Shown one piece after another: positions 21,972-30,931 of a stretch of DNA of 31,875 nt. The DNA lies in the NCBI GenBank assembly GCA_016712715.1, contig JADJQM010000012.1:1-31875 (forward strand). Reading direction: 5' to 3'. This DNA is from Rhodospirillaceae bacterium (GTDB lineage Bacteria; Pseudomonadota; Alphaproteobacteria; Dongiales; Dongiaceae). Below the pieces are notes generated by a model. That model was not told the DNA's origin, did not search any database, and saw only the letters and a list, made by a program, of their open reading frames with translations. How positions within the stretch are numbered: the stretch's first letter is position 1; every line of letters begins with the position of its first letter. The translations under genes and the position numbers were made by a program.

Positions 21972-22883
21972 TCAGGCGCCGGGCGTGCCGTAGACGCCAC
22001 GGAAGTCCGTCCAGCCGACGCTGAAGCGCACCGAAGCCTTGGCCTTGGCGTTCTCCGTGTCGAAGTCGTTGTCCTGGCGGAACTCGGTGGCGCGACGGTT
22101 GAACCGCATCAGGCCGTTCGGCGCGTTGGTTTGCAGGAACCAGGCGTCAGAGTCGGTCAGGTAGTGGTTGATCACCGCACCGCCCTTGATGAGACCCATC
22201 GACTTGACGGCGTTGGTGTCGTTGTTGGCGGTGCCCGACTGCAACGTCGAATTGATGATGCGCTCGGCGTCGAAGGCCAGGGCCGGCGGCACGATCAGCT
22301 TCTTCGGCATGAGGCTGATGCGAAGCCCGCGCGAGTTCTTGGCCTCCATGATCTGGATGATCAGATCTTCGAGACTGGCTTCACTCAGGTCCGCCGCCGT
22401 CGCCAGTTCGTTCGACTGCGTGCCATCGACCGTGGGATGGTCCGTGGCGCACAGTTCCTTTGCATCGCCGCCCGTGTAGGATGAGTTGAACGCGCGGTTC
22501 AGCACGTTGGCCGCGACGATCTCCTCTGTCTGACGGATCGAGAACGCCAGAGCCTTGATGTGGCGCTTGGAGACGACCTCGTAGAGGTTATCATCCTGCT
22601 CGTCGCGGGTCACGATGTAGCCGAGCGCGTATGTCACATGTGTGTAGCGCTTGGTCGGACCCTGCGTCTCGCTGTCGTAGGACACCGAACCGCCTTGAGT
22701 CTTGACCGGGGCCAGGCCGAAGCCCGTGACCTCGGCATCTTCCTCGTAAGCCTTCTCGCTGCTCTCAGCGTCGAAGATCTGCGACCACTCTTGCGGGTGC
22801 TCGGAATACTGCCGGCCCCAGAAGGCGCGCATGCCCGGCCACAGCGCTTTGGGATGATTGCCGGTGGTGATAACGCCTGCCAT
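21972..22883 (-). CDS. Major capsid protein
   Basis: 303 residues from ATG 22883 with AGGAG upstream. Sequence features: MRAFWGRQYSEHPQEWSQIF, ALGYIVTRDEQDDNLYEVV, VAANVLNRAFNSSY, MPKKLIVPPALAFDAERII and WFLQTNAPNGLMRF, ending FSVGWTDFRGVYGTPGA. This matches HK97-fold capsid proteins of podoviruses, with some likeness to Mu gpT-type heads. It lies after the scaffold and two head genes. The strong ribosome site and the RNA structure after its stop fit very high expression. Confidence 0.8.
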   Translation of the reverse strand: MAGVITTGNHPKALWPGMRAFWGRQYSEHPQEWSQIFDAESSEKAYEEDAEVTGFGLAPVKTQGGSVSYDSETQGPTKRYTHVTYALGYIVTRDEQDDNLYEVVSKRHIKALAFSIRQTEEIVAANVLNRAFNSSYTGGDAKELCATDHPTVDGTQSNELATAADLSEASLEDLIIQIMEAKNSRGLRISLMPKKLIVPPALAFDAERIINSTLQSGTANNDTNAVKSMGLIKGGAVINHYLTDSDAWFLQTNAPNGLMRFNRRATEFRQDNDFDTENAKAKASVRFSVGWTDFRGVYGTPGA

Positions 22884-22898
22884 GTCACGATGCTCCTG

Positions 22899-23495
22899 TT
22901 AGATGCCCGCGACCTGATTGGCGCGCTGATGACGGTTGATGCGAACGAGCCACTTGGCGTGCTCGCCGATCTCGTTGTCGATGCGGTTCTGGAACCCGAC
23001 GATCTGGAGATCGAGCGTGTTGGTCGTGGCCTCGGTGGCGTTGTTGAGTTCGACGCCGCTCTTGCCCGTCGTTGCATTGCCGGCCGCAACGACGAAGTTG
23101 GCATTCAGGCCAATGTCGTTGGCCGTCAGCGCAGTGCCGCCGGAGACCTCCTGAATCTCGAACAGGAGGTTCGGGTCGTCCGCGACGTAGAGGATGCGCT
23201 GCGTCGAAGCCGCGCGATGCACGGTCGCGTCACGACCGCCCACGCCGGAGCCGAGCGTCGGATCGACACCGACGACCACGCCGACGATCACGTCGCCGGT
23301 CGCGGCTTGATCCACGTCCTGATAGATCACGCCATCGATCGTCTGGGCCGTGCCGGAGATGATGACGGGATCTCCGATGAAGATCGCCGTGCCGTCGCCG
23401 GCAGCAGTCGAGTAGGCATTGACGGCACCCGTGTAGGGAGCGCCGCTCATGTACCGAACGGGCTTGAGCCCGAACGGCGTGTCAGTGTTCGCCAT
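22899..23495 (-). CDS. Head structural (decoration-type) protein
   Basis: 198 residues from ATG 23495. Begins MANTDTPFGLKPVRYMSGAP, a start I know from virion proteins encoded just before podovirus capsid genes; then FIGDPVIISGTAQTIDGVIY and GDVIVGVVVGVDP, a beta-barrel-like pattern. Probably a capsid-stabilising or decoration protein. It lies 15 nt upstream of the capsid gene. Confidence 0.65.
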   Translation of the reverse strand: MANTDTPFGLKPVRYMSGAPYTGAVNAYSTAAGDGTAIFIGDPVIISGTAQTIDGVIYQDVDQAATGDVIVGVVVGVDPTLGSGVGGRDATVHRAASTQRILYVADDPNLLFEIQEVSGGTALTANDIGLNANFVVAAGNATTGKSGVELNNATEATTNTLDLQIVGFQNRIDNEIGEHAKWLVRINRHQRANQVAGI

Positions 23496-23516
23496 GTGCG
23501 TTGTCCTTGTGAGGAG

Positions 23517-23987
23517 TTACGAGCGTCCGCCGTTGCTGATGGAGATGCCACCAGCGGGGACGTATGCGGCCGGACCCGAAAGCCCTTCGGGCGATCTGGC
23601 CTCACCGCGCTTGATCGATTTCTCGGTTTCGTCGATCTCGGCCTGTTCCTTGGCCTTGTCCTCGACGTAGTAGTGCTTCAGCTTCCTCAGAAGGACTGCC
23701 TTCCGGCCACGCCGGTCCACGATACGCTCGACCCCCGACCCAAGGGCTTTGTCCTTGGCCTCACGGTTGCCGTCACCCGTCACGACTTCCCAATCGTCCG
23801 TGACCGTCAACGCATGCACGCGGCCGGGCTCGTCGTTGACCCACCGATACGTGTAATTCGGGTCTTTCTCGAACGAGACACTGAGATTGCGGCGCCGGCC
23901 CGGCCCCAAGTCCTCGCGGCGTCGGCGCTGTTGCCTCTCTACCTGCTGCCGAGCGGATTGGGGACGTTCGTTGACGATCTGGTTCAT
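23517..23987 (-). CDS. Hypothetical head-assembly protein
   Basis: 156 residues from ATG 23987, 3 nt after the scaffold stop. Basic, helical N-terminus (RQQVERQQRRRREDLGPGRRR), then a compact middle (YTYRWVNDEPGRVHALTV, DDWEVVTGDG) and a charged helix (EQAEIDETEKSIKRGE). Its place between scaffold and capsid suggests an assembly role. The RWVND-PGR pattern recurs in small phage head-region proteins. Confidence 0.6.
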   Translation of the reverse strand: MNQIVNERPQSARQQVERQQRRRREDLGPGRRRNLSVSFEKDPNYTYRWVNDEPGRVHALTVTDDWEVVTGDGNREAKDKALGSGVERIVDRRGRKAVLLRKLKHYYVEDKAKEQAEIDETEKSIKRGEARSPEGLSGPAAYVPAGGISISNGGRS

Positions 23988-23990
23988 GGG

Positions 23991-24893
23991 TTAGACGCCC
24001 TCCTGGGCATAGTATTCCTTGGCGTAGTCATCGAGATTTTTGAAAAGGCCCTGCTGCACGAAGCGCATGCCTTCCTTGCGCGCTTCCGGCGGCAGATTGG
24101 ACGAGCCAGCCCTCCGGCCGTTGCTCGACGACACGCGGCTACCGCCTTCGACCTGGGCACCACGCGGCGCACCGCCGAAGCGATCGGCGTAGCGTTCCTG
24201 CTTGATGTAGCGTTCGGTCGCGGCCAGGTTCTCGGCCAGCGACAGATGCGGGCGCTCCTTCTCGAGCTTGCGGGAATAGCCGGCCGCTGCTGCGGACAGC
24301 TCGTCGTCACTCTGAAACCACGGGTTGCGCGCCATCCAGTCCGTGACCTCGACAGGCGGCTGGCCGTTCTGCCGTTGCGGCTGCTGTTGCTGGCGGGGAT
24401 CGCCAACCACAACCTCGCGGATGTTGCGATCGTGGAGGTCGATTGCCTGCCGCTTGTCGCGCGAGAGCTGGTCGAACCGCGCAACGTCGGCATTCGCCGT
24501 TGCTTCGCGCATCGCGGCGTCATAGGCCGATTCGATCTGCTCCCGCTGGCGCTGGAGAGCCACGCCGCTCGCCCGCGTCAGCATGTCGATGCGCTGCTGG
24601 AAATCCGAGTTCATGCGCTCGATTTCGCGCGTCGTACTGCGAAGACGCTCGCGAAGGATCGGAAGCTCCTCTTCGCCGCGCCTCACAAACTCGCCGGCAT
24701 CGCGCCAGTTCTCGGCCGGGCCTCGAAACTGATCTTTCGGAACCCAGCCCATGGCACGGGCACGGGATTCCGTATCGTCGCCGTGCTGGCCATCAGTTCC
24801 CTGACGCTCGAACGTGCCGCCCGTGTTGGCCGGCGGTGCGGATTCGCCCGGGACGGTGACGCCCTGGCCTTGGCCTTCCTGTTCGGTGCTCAT
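23991..24893 (-). CDS. Capsid scaffolding protein
   Basis: 300 residues from ATG 24893, overlapping the co-chaperonin stop by 4 nt; an open frame extends to 25028 but has no reason to be used. Acidic disordered start (EQEGQGQG), then MGWVPKDQFRGPAENWRDAGEF, a motif typical of podovirus scaffolds, a long coiled coil (ILRERLRSTTREIERMNSDF, QREQIESAYDAAMREA), a Gln-rich stretch, and an end suited to bind coat protein (MRFVQQGLFKNLDDYAKEYY). Confidence 0.75.
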   Translation of the reverse strand: MSTEQEGQGQGVTVPGESAPPANTGGTFERQGTDGQHGDDTESRARAMGWVPKDQFRGPAENWRDAGEFVRRGEEELPILRERLRSTTREIERMNSDFQQRIDMLTRASGVALQRQREQIESAYDAAMREATANADVARFDQLSRDKRQAIDLHDRNIREVVVGDPRQQQQPQRQNGQPPVEVTDWMARNPWFQSDDELSAAAAGYSRKLEKERPHLSLAENLAATERYIKQERYADRFGGAPRGAQVEGGSRVSSSNGRRAGSSNLPPEARKEGMRFVQQGLFKNLDDYAKEYYAQEGV

Positions 24894-25249
24894 GTGCGCA
24901 CCGCCACGACATCCTTGTCGTTCATCAGGCGGTATTCCACGCCGTCCTTGCCGGTGATGTTGAGGCCGGAATAGCGGGCGAGCACCACGGCATCGCCAAC
25001 CTCTGGCTTGCGCGAGCCTGCCGGCCATTGCTCATAGCCGAACGCCAGCGGCGACATGCGGACGATCATGCCTTCCATGGTAGCGTGCTGGTCGCGTTCC
25101 TTGGTCTCGTCGGGCTTCAAGAGCTTGAACCCGCTCTTGAGCTGCACATAGCCGTCCTCCTGCTTCGGACGGACGAGAACCTTGTATTCGATGGGCTCGA
25201 TCCCTGACGGGTTCTCCTCCACCTTTCGGAGTGTAGCTGTCTTGCTCAT
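24890..25249 (-). CDS. GroES-like co-chaperonin
   Basis: 119 residues from ATG 25249. The core follows GroES: YKVLVRPKQED (as DRVIVKR), ATMEGMIVRMSPLAFG (as the TRGEV-AVG region), PEVGDAVVLARYSGLN (as VKVGDIVIF) and YRLMNDKDVVAVR (as the C-terminal SESDILAIV strand). The segment SGFKLLKPDETKERDQHA takes the place of the mobile loop that docks on GroEL. It would replace host GroES on host GroEL to fold the capsid protein, as T4 gp31 does. Its place between portal and scaffold supports this. Confidence 0.75.
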   Translation of the reverse strand: MSKTATLRKVEENPSGIEPIEYKVLVRPKQEDGYVQLKSGFKLLKPDETKERDQHATMEGMIVRMSPLAFGYEQWPAGSRKPEVGDAVVLARYSGLNITGKDGVEYRLMNDKDVVAVRT

Positions 25250-25476
25250 TCCAATGCTTCCTCGATCTTGATTGCTGTCACGCCCCTGATTTGCTCGAGC
25301 GTCCTGGCTCTCTCACGCAACCTCGCGAGAACGACGGCATCTGTCTGGCCGGCGCCCCATGAGGCATTTACCCAAAGCGTCTTGGCTTCCATCTCCCACA
25401 CTTCGCAGGCCCGCATCATGGCCTCAGTCATGGGATTCGCCATCCATTCCTCGAAGGCGTCTCGATCGATCTTCAC
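25246..25476 (-). CDS. Small conserved protein after the portal gene
   Basis: 76 residues from ATG 25476, coupled to the portal stop as ATGA and to the co-chaperonin start as ATGA. All-helical, with MKIDRDAFEEWMANPMTEAM, CEVWEMEAKTLWVNASW and ARLRERARTLEQIRGV. Small helical proteins at this position are common in portal-scaffold gene strings. Function unknown. Confidence 0.65.
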   Translation of the reverse strand: MKIDRDAFEEWMANPMTEAMMRACEVWEMEAKTLWVNASWGAGQTDAVVLARLRERARTLEQIRGVTAIKIEEALE

Positions 25477-27626
25477 GGCTGCAACGGCATCCCGTCGCCG
25501 GGCATGGCATCACCTGATGCCGCCATCTCGGCCATGATTTGCTCCATGACCTCGGGCGGAGGCATTGCGCCACCATCGGGCATTGGACCGCCGGCCATCG
25601 GCATCGGGCCTTCCGGCATCATCGGCGGGGCGCCTCCACCCATATCCATCGGACCCATTGGGGGCATAGGGGGCATAGGGCTCGGACCACCCGGCATCAT
25701 TCCGCCCGGTCCGCCGAACTGCGGCATCACCACCGGCATCGGCGCCGTGATCGGCTGCATGATCTGCGCCCGCGTAGCCTCGGCCTCGACCACGGTCTTG
25801 ACCGTCTGCGCTTTCTTGAGATCAATACCCGCCTTGGCGTCTTCCTCGGCAATGGCCTGTTGCGGATTTGGCGCAGGCGGCACGAGGATTTCCTCGATCT
25901 GATCGACGCGCGCCGCCTCGAGAGCACGCTTGGTCGCGGCGAACCCGTTGATGTGCGGGTTGCCGGCCTTGAACTCCTCCATGATCAACTGCGCCTTGGC
26001 CATGCGCTGCATGTCGGTCAGTGTGGCCGGGTCGGCGGTCGGCATCACGTCCAACTCGCCCATGTAGTCTTGCGACGAGACCTGAACCGGCGTGTCGAGC
26101 AGGGCGACGTACTTCGGCACGTTGAGCGTGGCCTTGTTGATCTCGAAGACGAGCTTGTATTCCTGGCGCAGCGCCCGGAAGATGCGCTTGTAGATCGCCG
26201 TGAAGACCTTGAGGCCCTGCTCGATCATGGCCATGGTCGCCGTCGCCGTCTGATTGCGCGGCATGTCACCGACGAGGATGTCTGGAATTGCGGCGATGTC
26301 CTTGCCGGCGTCGATCATCAGCGACAGAAGCTCAAACAGCGTCTTGCTCGGGCCGGGGTGCTCCATGCTGTAGATGCCGGCGCGCAAGTCCTGTGCCGCC
26401 GTCTGGACGGTGCGATATTCGCCGGGCTTGAAACCGATCTTCGACTTGCCGCGCCCGAGATCCACGCCCGACGCGATGAAGCCGCCGCCCGCGTTCTGTA
26501 GCGTGCCGGCGTCCATCATCTGGTTGATCGTCGTGTCGATCACATCGGCCAGGGGCTCGAGCAGCTTGCCGAACCCGATGTCATAGAAGCCGCCTTCCGG
26601 GTCGGGAATGAAGGGTATCTTGACCCAGTATTTCTTGCGCGGGATCGAGACGATGCGACCGCGAATCTCATCAACCTTGATCTCCTCGGGCCGGAACCCG
26701 GCCGTCATCCGAACCACGGCCTGCGTCTTCTCGTGAACGGTGACAATCCACGGCTCGGCTAGGCCGTCGCCGTCGCTGTCCCAATACCGATATTGCTCCA
26801 GGAATGTGTGCGGCGCGTCATCGTCGCCCGAATCGTCTCCGCTACCCTCGATCTTTGCTGCCTCGAGGTATCGGCCATCACGCTGGCGTTCGGCGATCTC
26901 ATGCGGGTAAAGCGTGAAGACGTGCGTAATGCGTGGCGTGGTGTCGAGGCTCTTGGTCTTCTGGTTGACGACCAGATCGAAGGCACTCACGAGGTCGGAG
27001 CAGGCGCCGGCCGGCTTCGTGCCATCGGGATAAACCTTCTTGAAGACGCACCCGATGATGGGAAGCTGATGCAGCGCCGTGTCGAGGTCGCTCTCCCAAT
27101 CCTCCATTTCATAGAGGAACTGGTAGCTCATGTGCTGCGACACGCGATCAGCCGCCGCCGCCTTGAGCCCGTTCGGATCGTACCCCATCACCTGGCACTT
27201 GACGATGCGCGGGCCATCGACGATCGCGGGATAGGCGCGGGCTGCGAACTGCAACGATGCCGTCGTCAGCATCGGGAATTTGACGTTGGACGCGCCATCC
27301 CATGGTTCGGACTTTGACTCGCGCTTCTGGCGGGCCATGTCCATTGCGCGGCGGGCGCTGTCTTCCCAATCCGACCGGGACTCCTTGTCGATCTCGTACT
27401 CGCGCACGACCTGCGGGCCGAGATTGCTGATGTCCTCGGGCTTGAAGGCCTCGGCCGCATTGCCCATGCTCGCGATCTGGCGAAGGGCCTGAAGATGCGC
27501 CTGAAGCTGCATGATGTGCGGAGGCATCATCGGGACGACGTTGTTGAACGCCATCGGGTCGGGCTGCATGCCGCCGTCATCCATCATGGGATCGAGGTCG
27601 AGTGCCGCCTCGGTCGGGTCAATCAA
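25473..27626 (-). CDS. Portal protein (P22 gp1 type)
   Basis: 717 residues, near the 725 of P22 gp1. Start TTG 27626 overlaps the terminase stop as TTGA; AGGAG lies 10 nt upstream. An internal start at the MMDDGGM residues is possible. Portal-type segments are visible: SEPWDGASNVKFPMLTTA, YQFLYEMEDWESDLDTALHQLP, ITHVFTLYPHEIAERQRDG and DIPDILVGDMPRNQTATATM. The last 85 residues are an unusual Met/Pro/Gly-rich tail (25478-25745). The twelvefold portal ring is the DNA channel and docks terminase and adaptor. Gene order is as in P22. Confidence 0.85.
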   Translation of the reverse strand: MIDPTEAALDLDPMMDDGGMQPDPMAFNNVVPMMPPHIMQLQAHLQALRQIASMGNAAEAFKPEDISNLGPQVVREYEIDKESRSDWEDSARRAMDMARQKRESKSEPWDGASNVKFPMLTTASLQFAARAYPAIVDGPRIVKCQVMGYDPNGLKAAAADRVSQHMSYQFLYEMEDWESDLDTALHQLPIIGCVFKKVYPDGTKPAGACSDLVSAFDLVVNQKTKSLDTTPRITHVFTLYPHEIAERQRDGRYLEAAKIEGSGDDSGDDDAPHTFLEQYRYWDSDGDGLAEPWIVTVHEKTQAVVRMTAGFRPEEIKVDEIRGRIVSIPRKKYWVKIPFIPDPEGGFYDIGFGKLLEPLADVIDTTINQMMDAGTLQNAGGGFIASGVDLGRGKSKIGFKPGEYRTVQTAAQDLRAGIYSMEHPGPSKTLFELLSLMIDAGKDIAAIPDILVGDMPRNQTATATMAMIEQGLKVFTAIYKRIFRALRQEYKLVFEINKATLNVPKYVALLDTPVQVSSQDYMGELDVMPTADPATLTDMQRMAKAQLIMEEFKAGNPHINGFAATKRALEAARVDQIEEILVPPAPNPQQAIAEEDAKAGIDLKKAQTVKTVVEAEATRAQIMQPITAPMPVVMPQFGGPGGMMPGGPSPMPPMPPMGPMDMGGGAPPMMPEGPMPMAGGPMPDGGAMPPPEVMEQIMAEMAASGDAMPGDGMPLQP

Positions 27627-29184
27627 TAGCCTGTGCTCCTGTTGCGGGTCGCCCGGCGATACTCTCGATCATCCTCGTCGAGATAGGGCGCGGTCTTGGC
27701 CATGCGCATCCCGGTCATGATCAGGTAGCGCGTGGCGTCCATGAGATGGTCGTTTTCCTTGACGATCTTGCCGTCTTCGTTGCGGCGGTAGATGCGGACT
27801 TCGCCGAGCCAGTTGCGCAACGTCCGAAACACCTTGAGGCGTCCCGAGACCAGACGCTGGTAGACCGCGTGAATGCCGGCTTCGACTGCGTTGTCGGCGT
27901 CAACGAGGTTGAGCTTGAGCTTACTGTACTCTTCACGCAGCTTGCGACCGTCGATCTGGCCGCTACCGGCGCTCGCCGGGTCGATCGCGCCGTAAATCCA
28001 ATCGCCTTGGGCCGTGATCGCCGATGCGTGCACAGCCGGCGCAGCCTGGCCCATGTAGTGCTCTGCGTAGAGGTACACCGTGTCGCTATTGCGGTCCCAA
28101 GCACCCCAGATCGCCGCCGTTCGGTTCCATCCAACGTCGAGTCCGTAGGCTCGGGGCCAGAACTCCGGCAACTCGAACGGCTCGCACAGAAACACAGACT
28201 CTGGCACCGGGTAGATGACGCCGGCACCCAAGACCGGGATGCCCTTGGTCCGCGCCTCGCGCATGTGAGGCTGCATGGCATCGAGCATTTGGGCCTTGGT
28301 GGCTTCCGTGAGATGGGGAACATCATCCCAGGTGGCCTGGACACAAAGGCGGGTCAGCGCAAATCCTTTCCAGACTTCCAAGCCGCGCTGAGCAAGTTCA
28401 ATTCCACCCTGGCGCGGCAACGAGGAATAATTTTCTACTGCGGCGCCATCTCCGGCAGGAACTTCAACGCCACCTTGGACAACCCGTTCAGCGGCGTGAA
28501 CGTGCAGAGCATCAAGCCGTTCTCTTCGCCGGGCACCGTGGCCGTCAGGCGAAGCAGGACTTCCTCGTAAACGTCGATCGGCGGTTCTTCGTCCAACCAG
28601 CCGAGGTCTTTCTTGGTGCCCTGGAACTTCGCGCGGCCCTGATCGTAGGACTTGAAGCCGACCTTGCTGATCCCGCCCGTGACGTGGCGCACCCGCAGCG
28701 TGTCGAACGCCCCGGATATACCCCGCTTGGTGCTCGGCTTGCCGACGATCAACTCGCCTGGCACCATGCCTGTGCCGAGTTCACCGTCACCACCTTCGCC
28801 GCCAATGCCAGTCAGCGCGACTTGAATGACATCGCGTGTCGTCTCGCTCGTGTCGCCGGCCACCCAGGCGTCAATGGGTCGATCGAACCGCCGGCCGCGC
28901 CACCAATCAGGATATTTCCCCGTCAGGTGAGCCGTCGTCTCGTAGGCACCAACGCCCCAGGTCTTGCCGACGCGGTTTGCCGCCATCATGCAGCGCTCGA
29001 GATGTTCCGCGCCGCCCGCGAAAAACTGCATGTGCTTCTGATACAGTTCACGCCTTAGCGCTCCCGTCTCCGGGTACATGCTCGAGAACTTGCGCCGGGC
29101 CTTCCGGCGTTCCCGTTCCTCCAAGAGCGCCAATAGCTCCCGCTTTTCGTAGGAGGTGAGCGAGTCGAGATTCAACCTGCTCAT
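27623..29184 (-). CDS. terL: Terminase large subunit, split by one frameshift
   Basis: ATP-driven DNA packaging motor and headful nuclease. The ATPase half runs from ATG 29184 to a TAG at 28437: Walker A MAANRVGKT (residues 67-75), Walker B LGWLDEE (194-200), and the coupling motif CTFT (227-230). The nuclease half is in the frame shifted by -1: YGLDVGWN, GAIDPAS and NDHLMDATRY with the catalytic Asp residues. Restoring one G near 28441 (CCGCA to CCGGCA) joins them into about 520 residues, the usual length. The second half has no credible own start. ATG 29184 lies 136 nt inside the small-terminase gene; a later start is possible. Confidence 0.85.
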
Positions 29185-29545
29185 CGGGAAGCTTGACGTT
29201 GAAGTCTCCAGTGAGGTCGAGCTTGTCTCCATAGCGTTTCGAGTTCTCTTTGCCGGCCTGCCACTTCTCAGCGTCGATGATGACGCGGGCCTCGTTAGCG
29301 CCGAGCGTTCCTGCTTTCACTTCCTCGGCAATGTCGTCGATGCGCTCGACCCTGGCGTCCGCCCTGCGTTCACGCGCACGCGCGTACTGGTCGGAAAACG
29401 TCTCGTCATCCATAAGCCATTCAAATATCGTGTCTTTGTTTGGCATCCCTTCCTGGCGGCAACATTTCCCGACGGAGAGACCCGCAGCGATCCCACGCAA
29501 TACCCGCCCTTGAATGTCTTTCCTCTGTTCTGGGGAGTAGGCCAT
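29048..29545 (-). CDS. terS: Terminase small subunit
   Basis: 165 residues from ATG 29545. Helix-turn-helix at the N-terminus (RVLRGIAAGLSVGKCCRQEG then KDTIFEWLMDDETFSDQYARA), matching phage small terminases that bind pac DNA; the middle (IIDAEKWQAGKENSKRYGDK) is the typical helical oligomerisation part. It hands phage DNA to the large subunit encoded immediately after it. The last 45 codons overlap the large-subunit gene in another frame. Confidence 0.8.
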   Translation of the reverse strand: MAYSPEQRKDIQGRVLRGIAAGLSVGKCCRQEGMPNKDTIFEWLMDDETFSDQYARARERRADARVERIDDIAEEVKAGTLGANEARVIIDAEKWQAGKENSKRYGDKLDLTGDFNVKLPDEQVESRLAHLLRKAGAIGALGGTGTPEGPAQVLEHVPGDGSAKA

Positions 29546-29551
29546 TGGTGG

Positions 29552-30606
29552 TTAGGCTGCCACCCTACGGTTGAGCCTATTGGCGACGGATTCAGCGGCG
29601 ATCATGAGGCGAGAGGGAGCGGGAGTGATGTGCTCACGGGTGGGCGGTCCTTGAGAAAGCGGCGTCGGGGTTACTGTCCCGCGCGCCGAGTTGGCCTCAG
29701 GGAGAACGTCGGGGCCCTGCTCCTCGCGGCGATACATGCCGGCGATGAAGAAGCACAGGGCGGGCAATCCAGTGCCGGCGATGGCCATGGCGATGTTGGC
29801 GGACTGCTCAGTGCTGGCCTCGATCGTCTTGCTGGGCTCCAGCGAGCCGAAGCCGACGAGGGCGACGGCCTTGGCCAAGAACTGGTTCTGGTGTACCACG
29901 GCGCTGGACTTGTGCTCGGTGGCGATGGCCTTCTCACGAGCCGAGGCGAGCACCTTCTTCGTGGCCTCGATCTTTTTGGTCAGTTCCGACTTTTCCTCGG
30001 CAATGGCGATGCGGGCAGCAAGCTCGTCGCGCTCCTTGGTGCGGGCGAGGCATTTGGCCTTGCAGCCACCCCGAGCGGCCTCTTGCTCAATGGCAAGGTT
30101 GGCGCTGGCTAGCTGGGCACGGAGAGCGTCGGCGGTGACGGTTGCGGACCAGGCGTTAGCGGCCTCGAGTTCAGCGAGGCGCTTCTCCCACAGGATCAGG
30201 CTGGCCTTGCCTTCCTTGACCCGTCTTGACGCTGGTCATAGCGGACGTTGGCCACGCCTGTCGTCTCGATGTTGGATCCACGAAGGCCGGCGGTGTAGCC
30301 GGCGTGACTGTAGAACTCGATCGCGAGCAGCGGGGCGCAGATCAGGGCGATGGCGATGCCGGAGCCATACTTGCCTTCCTGCCAGCCTTATAAGCGGCTT
30401 CCGGGCCGAAGGCGGCAACGAAGGTGAGGCAGGCGGGAGAATGCGGCGTGCTTGATGCTGACCTCGGCGCCGAAGCTCCACGACATAAAGCGGCGGCGAC
30501 GATCAGGACCACGACGCCGATACGCGCCCACTACGGCCGGTAGGGATTGAGGCTGCCGAGCATGGCAGCGATGGAAGCGCTCGAAAGCGCCAAAGGCGGT
30601 CTTCAT
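29552..30606 (-). pseudogene. Membrane/coiled-coil phage protein, several frameshifts
   Basis: Starts at ATG 30606, overlapping the stop of the previous gene. The N-terminal third changes frame at least three times. Fragments in different frames give one hydrophobic span (ARIGVVVLIVAAAL), then YKAGRK, then a second span (GIAIALICAPLLAIEFYSHAG). Next comes a continuous coiled coil (LILWEKRLAELEAANAW, then IEQEAARGGCKAKCLART and ERDELAARIAIAEEKSEL), a C-terminal hydrophobic span (IAMAIAGTGLPALCFFIAGMY) and a disordered tail to 29552. It is a membrane protein of unknown role directly before the terminase genes. The pieces fit so well that sequence errors are the likely cause of the breaks. Confidence 0.6.
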
Positions 30607-30927
30607 GGGGCCTCCCAGTGGATCACAGGCGCCGGATCGACGTGCGGGTAGAGCGCAACGGCGCGATCCATGAGGATGTGCAGGACGCCGGACAGGGGGA
30701 CGTCATAAGCCTTGAGGAAGACAGCAGGTCACAGAGGAGCTGGTCTAGCCCGTCGGTTTCGGCTTCGGTCATCGAACGTGCGCGAGCGATAGCGACAGCA
30801 GCAAGCTCAACGACGCTTGCCCGAACACTGATGAAGCCGCCGAGCTTGAGGCCGGCGGAAATGGTAAGGGCAAGGGCTGCGAATGAGCAGTGGTGCCGAG
30901 AGTGGCACGGACTTGGTCGATGTTCAT
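30603..30927 (-). pseudogene. Small phage protein, two frameshifts
   Basis: From ATG 30927 (MNIDQVRATLGTT) to a TGA at 30603 that overlaps the next ATG (ATGA). The middle reads in another frame (ALALTISAGLKLGGFISVRAS then MTEAETDGLDQLLCDLL) and the end in a third (FLKAYDVPLSGVLHILMDRAV, ALYPHVDPAPVIHWEAP). With two single-base corrections it is about 107 residues and helical. No family recognised. The ATGA coupling at the end supports that it is a real gene. Confidence 0.55.
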
Positions 30928-30931
30928 GGGC

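Noticed and set aside
22560..24974. 804-codon open frame on the plus strand, antisense to capsid and scaffold genes
   Set aside because: The minus strand here encodes capsid, head and scaffold proteins with coupled starts. The plus-strand product has no domain and the low-complexity look of a GC-rich shadow frame.
28420..28450. Programmed -1 frameshift or intron in the large terminase
   Set aside because: No slippery heptamer lies before the TAG, no intron-sized insert separates the halves, and a single missing G explains the break.
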